A DNA stretch of 8,066 bases from Gammaproteobacteria bacterium (GTDB lineage Bacteria > Pseudomonadota > Gammaproteobacteria > Competibacterales > Competibacteraceae), in contig PWUP01000178.1 of the NCBI GenBank assembly GCA_003562535.1, forward strand, positions 1 to 8,066, written 5' to 3'. Shown here piece after piece: positions 1 to 4,962 of the stretch; positions within the stretch are counted from its first letter, which is position 1; every line of letters begins with the position of its first letter. Made by a program: the position numbers and the translations under genes. Under the pieces are notes generated by a model that worked only from the letters and a program-made list of their open reading frames with translations, was not told the DNA's origin and did no database searches.

Positions 1-357
1 GGGGCGACCTGGGTTCGACGTGGGTTGCGAAACCTGAGGTGCATGCCGAGGATGCAGCTAGGCCTCGTAAAAACTGCTGTAAACTAATAGTTGCCAACGA
101 CGACAACTACGCTCTAGCGGCCTAACCCCCGCTAGCCTCCGATCGCAGCCTGCTCATGGGCGGTGAGTTCCGGGGGTCGCCTAAACATGAGATCGTCCTG
201 TACGTCGTCCACGCCGACAGGGTTAAACTCAAGTGGAACCGCTGATCGTTACCCTGCCCGTCGGGTGGTGGTCAGTTAAATTAAAGACGTGGCTAAGCAT
301 GTAGTACCAACGGCGTAGAATTTACGGACGCGGGTTCGATTCCCGCCGCCTCCACCA
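1..357 (+). ncRNA. ssrA: tmRNA (transfer-messenger RNA), missing one 5' base at the window edge
   Basis: tmRNA rescues ribosomes stalled on broken mRNAs. It acts first as an alanyl-tRNA, then as a short mRNA that adds a degradation tag, working with SmpB. The 5' part has the conserved D-loop-like block (GGTTCGACG, then TTGCGAAACC and GGTGCATGCCGAGG). The 3' end is tRNA-like, with T stem 330-334/342-346, loop TTCGATT, acceptor strand 347-353, discriminator A354 and encoded CCA 355-357. A seven-pair acceptor stem with the alanine-identity G3.U pair forms only if one more G precedes base 1, so the true 5' end is probably one base outside the window. The tag frame is at 93-125. The GC-rich middle (about 126-290) should hold the pseudoknots, which I did not fold. 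No U-tract terminator is visible directly after the CCA. The identification is very secure. Confidence 0.97.
93..125 (+). other. tmRNA tag reading frame (ANDDNYALAA-stop)
   Basis: The resume codon is GCC at 93, followed by AAC GAC GAC AAC TAC GCT CTA GCG GCC and TAA at 123-125. This gives the tag A-N-D-D-N-Y-A-L-A-A. It differs from the E. coli tag ANDENYALAA only by Asp for Glu at position 4. The C-terminal ALAA is the signal read by ClpXP-type proteases. The bases just upstream (AATAGT) match the conserved element that sets the resume codon in E. coli. Confidence 0.95.
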
Positions 358-399
358 ATCAGAAAAAAATGGAGCTAACCGCCATGCGTAGAATGTTCA

Positions 400-432
400 C
401 TCGTTCCCACGCTCCTGCGTGGGAATGCATAC
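400..432 (+). repeat. REP-like hairpin unit, family 1, left arm
   Basis: This 33-bp unit begins CTCGTTCCCACGC and is itself a hairpin: TTCCCACGC (404-412) pairs with GCGTGGGAA (417-425) around loop TCCT. The whole unit recurs without mismatch as its reverse complement at 562-594, and its first 13 bases recur at 4576-4588. Hairpins of this CTCGTTCCCACGC...GCGTGGGAA type are, from memory, common dispersed intergenic repeats in Proteobacteria. No U-tract follows, so it is not an intrinsic terminator. Confidence 0.85.
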
Positions 433-561
433 GGCGTTCACTCATGGGCAGAAACCGTTATGTATCCATGCACTCAATCCGAACCGCCTTGTCGATACTC
501 TAGTACGAGGAATGATCCGGATGGCTTGGGTTTTGGGAGGTTTGTACCACATGGTAGCTCG

Positions 562-594
562 GTATGCATTCCCACGCAGGAGCGTGGGAACGAG
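562..594 (-). repeat. REP-like hairpin unit, family 1, right arm (inverted)
   Basis: Perfect 33-bp reverse complement of 400-432. Identity stops sharply on both sides: 595 does not complement 399, and 561 does not complement 433. The element ends only 15 bases before the GTG start of the downstream lyase gene and just before its AGGGA ribosome binding site (599-603). Confidence 0.85.
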
Positions 595-609
595 ACATAG
601 GGACTGTTT

Positions 610-1533
610 GTGCTATTCGCTACCGGCATGAAACGCACTACCCGCTTGCGTCGTTTAATCGAGTCACCCGATATTTTCATCATGCCCGGTGTGCAAGATG
701 CCCTGACAGCAAAAATTGCTGAACAAACCGGTTTTGCGGCCATTACCTGTGGTGGCTATGCCAGCACCGCAGCGCTTCTAGGTGCGCCCGATAGCTCACA
801 ACTGGGTTTAGCGGAACTCGCTGAACATTATGCTCGGATCAACGATGCGGTTGATATTCCCCTGTTTGCTGACGGCGATACCGGTTTTGGCAATGTCAGC
901 AATGTACGCCGCTTGGTACGCAGCTATGAACGTGCTGGAGTTGCCGGCTTGTTCATTGAAGATCAAGTGTTCCCTAAGCGTTGTGGTCATATGCCGGGCA
1001 AGGCTGTGGTGCCGATTGCCGAGATGGTGGCGAAACTGCAAGCCGCTTTGGATGCCCGCGACGACCCCGATTTAGTGATTATGGCGCGTACCGATGCGCT
1101 AGCGGTACACGGTATTGATGCAGCGATTGAACGCGCCCAAATTTACCGCGAGGTCGGTGTCGATTTGATTTTCGTCGAAGCCCCGCGCACAGTGGTGCAA
1201 ATGCAGCGCATTTGCAGCGAAATCGAAGCCCCTTGCATGGCCAATAATATCGAAGGGGGGCTGACTCCTATGCTGTCGGCCACGGACCTGCAAACCATTG
1301 GCTATGCCGTTGTGGTGTTCCCTTGCGCCATTAACTACGCCATCGCCCATGCCGCGCAACAGTTGTACGCGACCCTGCTCGCTTCGGGCACCAGCCTACC
1401 CCTCGCCCAGCGTATGCTCGATTTCGAAACCTTTAATGATCTGGTCGGCTTGTCCGAGTTGCGCGATCGCGAACAAAGCGATTTAGATCGCGCTCAACGG
1501 GTATTACAGCAACGTGATCGCTCATGCCCGTAA
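610..1533 (+). CDS. Isocitrate lyase / PEP mutase superfamily enzyme (PrpB- or CPEP-mutase-like)
   Basis: Members of this family are Mg-dependent TIM-barrel enzymes that cleave or rearrange C-C or P-C bonds of small 2-oxo or hydroxy acids (isocitrate, methylisocitrate, dimethylmalate, phosphonopyruvate). Visible motifs, numbered from the GTG start, are PGVQDALTAK near 26-35, the metal-binding DGDTGFGN (88-95), IEDQ (116-119), the KRCGH loop with candidate catalytic Cys125 (123-127) and ARTDA (159-163). The KRCGH loop argues for a lyase or carboxy-PEP mutase-like member rather than an oxaloacetate decarboxylase lacking that cysteine. The C-terminal half (NNIEGGLTP, then IGY) resembles carboxy-PEP phosphonomutase more than PrpB. 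GTG 610 has an AGGGA Shine-Dalgarno six bases upstream. ATG 628 gives MKRTTRLRRLIESP, which fits family N-termini better but lacks a Shine-Dalgarno. The substrate cannot be decided from sequence. No prpC or prpD is adjacent. Confidence 0.88.
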   Translation: MLFATGMKRTTRLRRLIESPDIFIMPGVQDALTAKIAEQTGFAAITCGGYASTAALLGAPDSSQLGLAELAEHYARINDAVDIPLFADGDTGFGNVSNVRRLVRSYERAGVAGLFIEDQVFPKRCGHMPGKAVVPIAEMVAKLQAALDARDDPDLVIMARTDALAVHGIDAAIERAQIYREVGVDLIFVEAPRTVVQMQRICSEIEAPCMANNIEGGLTPMLSATDLQTIGYAVVVFPCAINYAIAHAAQQLYATLLASGTSLPLAQRMLDFETFNDLVGLSELRDREQSDLDRAQRVLQQRDRSCP

Positions 1534-1631
1534 GCTATCCACTGAATAATCCCTTTAGTTGCCAAACCGATGCGGCAGGACGCCTGCTGTATGCAGCGCC
1601 CATAGCCCAGCCGTTAGCGATAATACGCTAG
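1524..1631 (+). CDS. Tiny ORF, 35 codons, doubtful
   Basis: An ATG at 1524 overlaps the last ten bases of the lyase gene in another frame and reads MPVSYPLNNPFSC..., ending at TAG 1629-1631. No Shine-Dalgarno precedes it and I do not recognise the product. The overlap could allow translational coupling, and the residue mix looks protein-like. It could equally be chance, or the N-terminal stub of a lost downstream gene. It accounts for most of the gap before the cbbY promoter-like sequence. Confidence 0.2.
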   Translation: MPVSYPLNNPFSCQTDAAGRLLYAAPIAQPLAIIR

Positions 1632-1639
1632 GAATTGTG

Positions 1640-1669
1640 TTGACAGTGCTCACCTTTTTCACCGAAAAT
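1640..1669 (+). promoter_or_regulatory. Putative sigma-70 promoter for cbbY
   Basis: A perfect -35 box TTGACA (1640-1645) is followed after 18 bp by GAAAAT (1664-1669), which matches four of six bases of the -10 consensus. It ends about 33 bases before the cbbY start codon, leaving a short leader with a TAGGT Shine-Dalgarno (1691-1695). The -10 is mediocre, so the assignment rests mainly on the -35 box and its position. Confidence 0.45.
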
Positions 1670-1702
1670 GCTTTACGGTTTGTCGTTATTTAGGTCACCC
1701 TA

Positions 1703-2467
1703 ATGCCTGCCCTGACTGCACTGATTTTTGATGTTGATGGTACGCTTGCGGATAATGAGTGCGACGGCCATCGTGTGGCATTTAATCAAGCATTTGCCGA
1801 AGCTGGGTTAGACTGGCACTGGGATGCTGAACGCTATGGAGAATTATTAGCTGTTACGGGTGGTAAAGAACGCATCCGTTACTACTTATCTCAGGATTGG
1901 CCCCAGCGCTTGCATGAACCCGGCATCGATGACTACATTAAAACGCTGCATGCTGCCAAAACCCGCCATTATGTGGCTTTACTGGAAACGGGAGCTATTC
2001 CCTTACGTCCAGGTATAAAGCGCCTGATAACAGAGGCGAGACAGGCGGATCTCCGTTTGGCCATTGCCACCACCACATCGCCGGTTAATGTCACCACCTT
2101 GTTGCGTACCACTCTAGGCGAGGCCAGTGTTGACTGGTTTGAAGTCATTGCCGCTGGTGATATCGTTCCCGCTAAAAAGCCCGCCCCTGATGTTTACCAC
2201 TACGCCTTAAAGGCACTCAATCTGGCGCCTTCCGCTTGCTTGGCGCTAGAGGATTCAGCCCATGGGTTGCGTGCGGCACGCGCCGCAGGTATACCGGTAG
2301 TTGTGGTAAATAACGCTTATACCCAAGACGATGATTGCTCCGGAGCCTTAGCTGTGCTAGACGGTTTCGGTGACCCCTACAACCTGCCCACCGTGCTTGC
2401 CGGTTCCACACCGATGAATGGCTATGTCGATATACCCAGCCTTAGGGCATGGCATAAGAGGCAGTAA
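1703..2467 (+). CDS. cbbY: CbbY-like HAD phosphatase (probable xylulose-1,5-bisphosphate phosphatase)
   Basis: A 254-residue HAD-superfamily hydrolase with an alpha-helical cap. Motif I is DVDGTLAD with nucleophile Asp10 and acid/base Asp12. Motif II is TTTS (123-126), motif III the lysine of AKKP (157-160), and motif IV LEDS (182-185). The cap carries TGGKERI (52-58), which together with the WHWDAERYGELL stretch is typical of CbbY rather than of phosphoglycolate phosphatase. In Rubisco-containing organisms CbbY removes xylulose-1,5-bisphosphate, a misfire product that inhibits Rubisco; it acts in the cytoplasm. Start ATG 1703 has TAGGT seven bases upstream. No Rubisco or other cbb gene lies in the window, so the role is inferred from resemblance. 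A general beta-phosphoglucomutase-like or sugar-phosphate phosphatase remains possible. Confidence 0.8.
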   Translation: MPALTALIFDVDGTLADNECDGHRVAFNQAFAEAGLDWHWDAERYGELLAVTGGKERIRYYLSQDWPQRLHEPGIDDYIKTLHAAKTRHYVALLETGAIPLRPGIKRLITEARQADLRLAIATTTSPVNVTTLLRTTLGEASVDWFEVIAAGDIVPAKKPAPDVYHYALKALNLAPSACLALEDSAHGLRAARAAGIPVVVVNNAYTQDDDCSGALAVLDGFGDPYNLPTVLAGSTPMNGYVDIPSLRAWHKRQ

Positions 2468-2478
2468 CGGCGTTACTG
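2462..2478. promoter_or_regulatory. 17-bp palindrome between cbbY and pckG
   Basis: CAGTAACG-G-CGTTACTG has perfect 8-bp arms around one central base. It overlaps the cbbY stop codon and lies just upstream of the putative pckG promoter, where an operator or activator site would fit. As RNA it would be a short hairpin without a U-tract, so a weak terminator role is less likely. No regulator is identified. Confidence 0.35.
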
Positions 2479-2491
2479 ATCAATGTGATTA

Positions 2492-2520
2492 TTATTAACT
2501 TAACAATCAACAGACATAAT
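2492..2520 (+). promoter_or_regulatory. Putative promoter for pckG
   Basis: CATAAT (2515-2520) matches five of six -10 bases. Seventeen bases upstream, TTATTA (2492-2497) is a poor -35 (three of six). The region is AT-rich and lies in the gap after cbbY. A weak -35 beside the 17-bp palindrome would suit an activator-dependent promoter, but that is inference. Confidence 0.35.
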
Positions 2521-2597
2521 GGCCTTACCGTGGCATCGTCGTCATCAACTTAGGTTTGTCAGCAGACAAACCGCACTCAGACTCAATGGAGAGTTTT

Positions 2598-4481
2598 ATG
2601 ACCGCAACCCCCCCGACCGATAATAAAAAACTATTACAGTGGATTGATGAAGTCGCCGAGTTATGTCAACCCGACCGCATCCACTGGTGTGATGGCTCCC
2701 AAGAGGAATACGATCAGTTAGCCGAAGAATTAGTGCAAGCTGGAACCTTTATACGGCTTAATCAAAGCAAATGGCCGAACTGCTTTGCCGCATTCAGTGA
2801 CCCCAGCGACGTGGCGCGTGTTGAAGATCGCACCTTCATTTGCAGTCAAGGGCAAACGGATGCCGGACCGACCAATAATTGGATGGAACCCAAGGCGATG
2901 AAGGCGGAGCTTAACGGCTTGATGCAAGGCTGTATGCGTGGCCGAACCCTATATGTCATACCGTTCAGCATGGGGCCGCTGGGTTCGCATATCGCCCAAA
3001 TCGGTATTGAGATCACCGACTCGCCCTATGTCGTGGTCAATATGCGCATCATGACCCGTATGGGTAAGGCCGTACTCGATGTCTTAGGCGATGGCGATTT
3101 CGTTAAATGCCTGCACACAGTCGGTGCACCCTTGCAGCCCGGACAACAAGACATGCCCTGGCCGTGCAATCCAACGACCAAATACATCGTCCACTTCCCT
3201 GAAGAAAAATCGATTATTTCCTATGGCAGTGGTTATGGTGGCAACGCCCTCTTGGGTAAAAAATGCTTTGCCCTGCGCATTGCCTCAACTATGGCGCATG
3301 ATGAAGGTTGGTTGGCTGAGCACATGCTGATTCTCGGCGCTGAAGCTCCCGATGGGGAAAAAACCTATATTGCAGCAGCTTTTCCCAGCGCCTGTGGTAA
3401 AACCAACCTCGCTATGTTGATCCCACCCAAGTCGTTCGTAGATGACGGTTGGAAAATCAGCACGGTGGGCGATGATATCGCCTGGATTAAACCCGGTAAA
3501 GACGGACGCCTGTACGCCATTAATCCCGAAGCGGGCTTTTTCGGCGTCGCCCCTGGCACTAACAAAGAAAGCAACCCCAATGCGATGGCCTCCATTCAGG
3601 CCAATAGCATCTTCACCAATGTCGGTGTCACCGATGACGGTGATATCTGGTGGGAAGGCATGAGCAAAACCCCACCGGCGAATCTAATCGACTGGCAACG
3701 CAAACCGTGGACTCCAGACAGTGGCCGACCTGCCGCCCACCCCAATGCACGGTTCACGGCTCCCGCCAGCCAGTGCCCCTGTATTGATCCGGCCTGGGAA
3801 GACCCCAAAGGGGTACCTATCAACGCCTTTATCTTCGGAGGCCGCCGCAGCACCACCGTACCTTTAGTGTACCAAGCCGTGAACTGGAATTTCGGTATTT
3901 ATCTAGCCGCCACCATGGGTTCGGAAACCACAGCCGCTGCCTTTGGTGAGCAGGGCAAAGTCCGGCGTGATCCGTTTGCCATGCTGCCTTTCTGTGGCTA
4001 CCACATGTCGGATTACTTCAACCATTGGCTACAAATTGGTCGTGATCTAGCGCATCCACCATCGGTGTTTGGGGTCAATTGGTTTCAACGTGGCCCAGAC
4101 GGCAAGTTTATCTGGCCCGGTTTTGGTGACAATATGCGGGTTTTGAAATGGATTATCGACCGCACTCACGGCCGGGCAGGCGCGGTTGAAAGCCCGCTGG
4201 GTTGGATGCCACTCTATGAAGAGATGGACTGGCGGGGGCTGGAAAACTTTTCACGCGAAGATTTTGATAAATTAATGAATGTAGACCGCGAGGCGTGGAA
4301 AAATGAAGTGGTCTCCCAAGATGAATTCTTCTCGCGTCTATACGACAAGCTACCGAAAGAATTTATCTTTATGCGCGAACTGCTGTTCTCTAGCCTGTGG
4401 CGGTCACCAGAGCATTGGAACATGGCAGAAGACAAGGAATCCTTTCGAGGTATTGCGCGAGGCGTTTACCCCTCAACCTGA
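2598..4481 (+). CDS. pckG: Phosphoenolpyruvate carboxykinase (GTP)
   Basis: It converts oxaloacetate + GTP to PEP + CO2 + GDP in the cytoplasm, the first committed step of gluconeogenesis, and can run in reverse as an anaplerotic carboxylase. In the 627-residue protein from ATG 2598, the GTP-family signature FPSACGKTN (262-270) combines the P-loop with reactive Cys266. GDDIAW (291-296) is the kinase-2 metal site. LGKKCFALRIAS and AEHM (about 219-243) supply the Lys and His metal ligands. FGGRRSTTVP (413-422) follows, and the guanine-pocket region is FGVNWF (491-496) to WPGFGDN (506-512). Length is normal to slightly long for the family. ATG 2598 is chosen because GGAGAG (2588-2593) precedes it at proper spacing. 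The frame stays open upstream, with in-frame ATG 2586 and TTG 2556. The GTP-dependent type, rather than the ATP-dependent PckA of enteric bacteria, is unambiguous. Confidence 0.97.
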   Translation: MTATPPTDNKKLLQWIDEVAELCQPDRIHWCDGSQEEYDQLAEELVQAGTFIRLNQSKWPNCFAAFSDPSDVARVEDRTFICSQGQTDAGPTNNWMEPKAMKAELNGLMQGCMRGRTLYVIPFSMGPLGSHIAQIGIEITDSPYVVVNMRIMTRMGKAVLDVLGDGDFVKCLHTVGAPLQPGQQDMPWPCNPTTKYIVHFPEEKSIISYGSGYGGNALLGKKCFALRIASTMAHDEGWLAEHMLILGAEAPDGEKTYIAAAFPSACGKTNLAMLIPPKSFVDDGWKISTVGDDIAWIKPGKDGRLYAINPEAGFFGVAPGTNKESNPNAMASIQANSIFTNVGVTDDGDIWWEGMSKTPPANLIDWQRKPWTPDSGRPAAHPNARFTAPASQCPCIDPAWEDPKGVPINAFIFGGRRSTTVPLVYQAVNWNFGIYLAATMGSETTAAAFGEQGKVRRDPFAMLPFCGYHMSDYFNHWLQIGRDLAHPPSVFGVNWFQRGPDGKFIWPGFGDNMRVLKWIIDRTHGRAGAVESPLGWMPLYEEMDWRGLENFSREDFDKLMNVDREAWKNEVVSQDEFFSRLYDKLPKEFIFMRELLFSSLWRSPEHWNMAEDKESFRGIARGVYPST

Positions 4482-4508
4482 GTAGTTATGGCTTAACTGA
4501 TCCTCGAT

Positions 4509-4574
4509 GTAAGCGTTCAGCCCCCCTGCCTTCAACTCCCTCTCCCTTTGGGAGAGGGTTGGGGTGAGGGGCTT
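4509..4574 (+). repeat. REP-like unit, family 2, copy 1
   Basis: The core is a 9-bp hairpin CCCTCTCCC (4538-4546) / GGGAGAGGG (4550-4558) with loop TTT, followed by TTGGGGTGAGGGG. The full 66 bp recur in inverted orientation at 6803-6868 with two mismatches (at 4533 and 4535). A shorter relative lies at 6737-6797. CCCTCTCCC...GGGAGAGGGTTGGGGTGAGGGG hairpins are, from memory, widespread intergenic repeats in Proteobacteria. It may protect the 3' end of pckG mRNA, which is inference. Confidence 0.85.
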
Positions 4575-4575
4575 A

Positions 4576-4588
4576 CTCGTTCCCACGC
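4576..4588 (+). repeat. Truncated family-1 repeat
   Basis: CTCGTTCCCACGC is identical to the first 13 bases of the unit at 400-432 and then diverges. The missing half of the hairpin is replaced by the group II intron remnant, which begins (reading this strand) about eight bases later. Confidence 0.65.
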
Positions 4589-4595
4589 AGCCCTG

Positions 4596-4671
4596 ATCGG
4601 GTCGGGCTGACGGGATTGCGCCCGTCAGCCCTCCCACACCACCGGACATGCGGTTTTCCGCATCCGGCGGT
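4596..4671 (-). mobile_element. Group II intron 3' end (domains V and VI), class C-like remnant
   Basis: On the minus strand, 4671-4638 is a 34-nt hairpin with the layout of domain V. The lower helix contains a CGC triad whose central G pairs with U (C4669, G4668.U4641, C4667). There is a two-nucleotide bulge (4647-4646), an upper ATGCGG/CCGCAT helix and a four-A loop. A short linker (GTGGGA-like) and an 11-bp perfect stem (4631-4621 with 4614-4604) match domain VI, and the sequence ends GACCCGAT at about 4596, fitting the AY intron terminus. A CGC triad and no bulged branch-point adenosine in VI point to class IIC. No reverse transcriptase is present and the 5' part is not recognised, so this appears to be a dead fragment. 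Confidence 0.72.
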
Positions 4672-4878
4672 TGAACCCGGCGACTTTAACTGTAGCAAAA
4701 TCGGGGAGTATTAATCATCCACTCCCCCATCTTCATTCAGCACCTTCTCCTTTTTTCCCTTTCGCCCAAGTCGTGTAGTCTCCGTGACTTTATTTAGGAC
4801 TACCGCAGTAAATATGCAGTAAATCCACTTACCACAAACAACAAAGGTAATGCTTGACGACCTAAGCGTTTGATTATT

Positions 4879-4955
4879 TGGTCGGAGTAGCAGGATTTGA
4901 ACCTGCGACCCCTGCCTCCCGAAGGCAGTGCTCTACCAGGCTGAGCTATACTCCG
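4879..4955 (-). tRNA. tRNA-Pro (anticodon CGG)
   Basis: Read on the minus strand it starts CGGAGTATAGC and ends TACTCCGACCA, a full cloverleaf of 77 nt with encoded CCA. The acceptor stem CGGAGTA/TACTCCG is perfect. The anticodon stem is CTGCC/GGCAG with loop TTCGGGA, giving anticodon CGG, which reads CCG proline codons. The T arm is GCAGG-TTCAAAT-CCTGC. First base C1 and discriminator A73 are typical of bacterial tRNA-Pro. It lies seven bases beyond the ispB stop codon on the same strand, so it may be co-transcribed with ispB and released by processing. Confidence 0.97.
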
Positions 4956-4962
4956 AATGCTG

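Larger units (their letters stand above)
400..594. mobile_element. 195-bp segment with 33-bp terminal inverted repeats (MITE- or BIME-like)
   Basis: The two family-1 units face each other and enclose 129 bp (433-561) of unrecognised sequence with no convincing ORF. The perfect arms suggest a small non-autonomous element or a paired REP structure. No clear target-site duplication is visible: the left flank ends GTTCA and the right flank starts ACATA. The interior contains a small dyad TACCA-CA-TGGTA (545-556). It occupies most of the 252-bp ssrA-to-lyase gap, and the remaining 358-399 shows nothing recognisable. A true transposable element and a stable RNA hairpin module are both possible. Confidence 0.5.
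4482..4878. other. Repeat-rich gap without a gene between pckG and tRNA-Pro
   Basis: This 397-bp stretch separates convergently transcribed genes. In order it holds a 66-bp REP-like unit (4509-4574), a 13-base fragment of repeat family 1 (4576-4588), a group II intron 3' end on the minus strand (4596-4671), and a GGGGAGT/ACTCCCC hairpin (4703-4709/4721-4727). A tandem 9-mer GCAGTAAAT follows (4805-4813 and 4816-4824). I see no credible protein and no U-tract terminator for either pckG or the tRNA. The section 4672-4800 could be further degenerate intron sequence, but I cannot place it. Confidence 0.6.

Noticed and set aside
404..425. Family-1 hairpin as the ssrA terminator
   Set aside because: The stem is strong but is followed by TGCATACGG, not a T-run. 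The identical inverted copy elsewhere marks it as a repeat.
400..594. CRISPR array or tandem repeat array
   Set aside because: There are only two full units, in inverted rather than direct orientation, with one 129-bp interval. CRISPR repeats would be direct and regularly spaced.
419..631. 70-codon plus-strand ORF inside the inverted-repeat element
   Set aside because: Its start lies in the repeat hairpin, its end overlaps the lyase start, and the composition (His/Arg/Cys-rich) looks like translated non-coding DNA.
474..743. 89-codon minus-strand ORF across the repeat and the lyase start
   Set aside because: It overlaps the strongly supported lyase gene antisense and runs through a hairpin repeat. 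It shows no recognisable motif or ribosome binding site.
610..1533. Calling the lyase prpB (methylisocitrate lyase)
   Set aside because: The KRCGH and ARTDALAV segments fit, but the C-terminal half resembles carboxy-PEP mutase-type members and no prpC or prpD is adjacent, so only the superfamily is claimed.
4805..4824. Tandem GCAGTAAAT 9-mers downstream of tRNA-Pro as an integration attachment site
   Set aside because: They are too short, not identical to the tRNA 3' end, and there is no integrase or island next to them.
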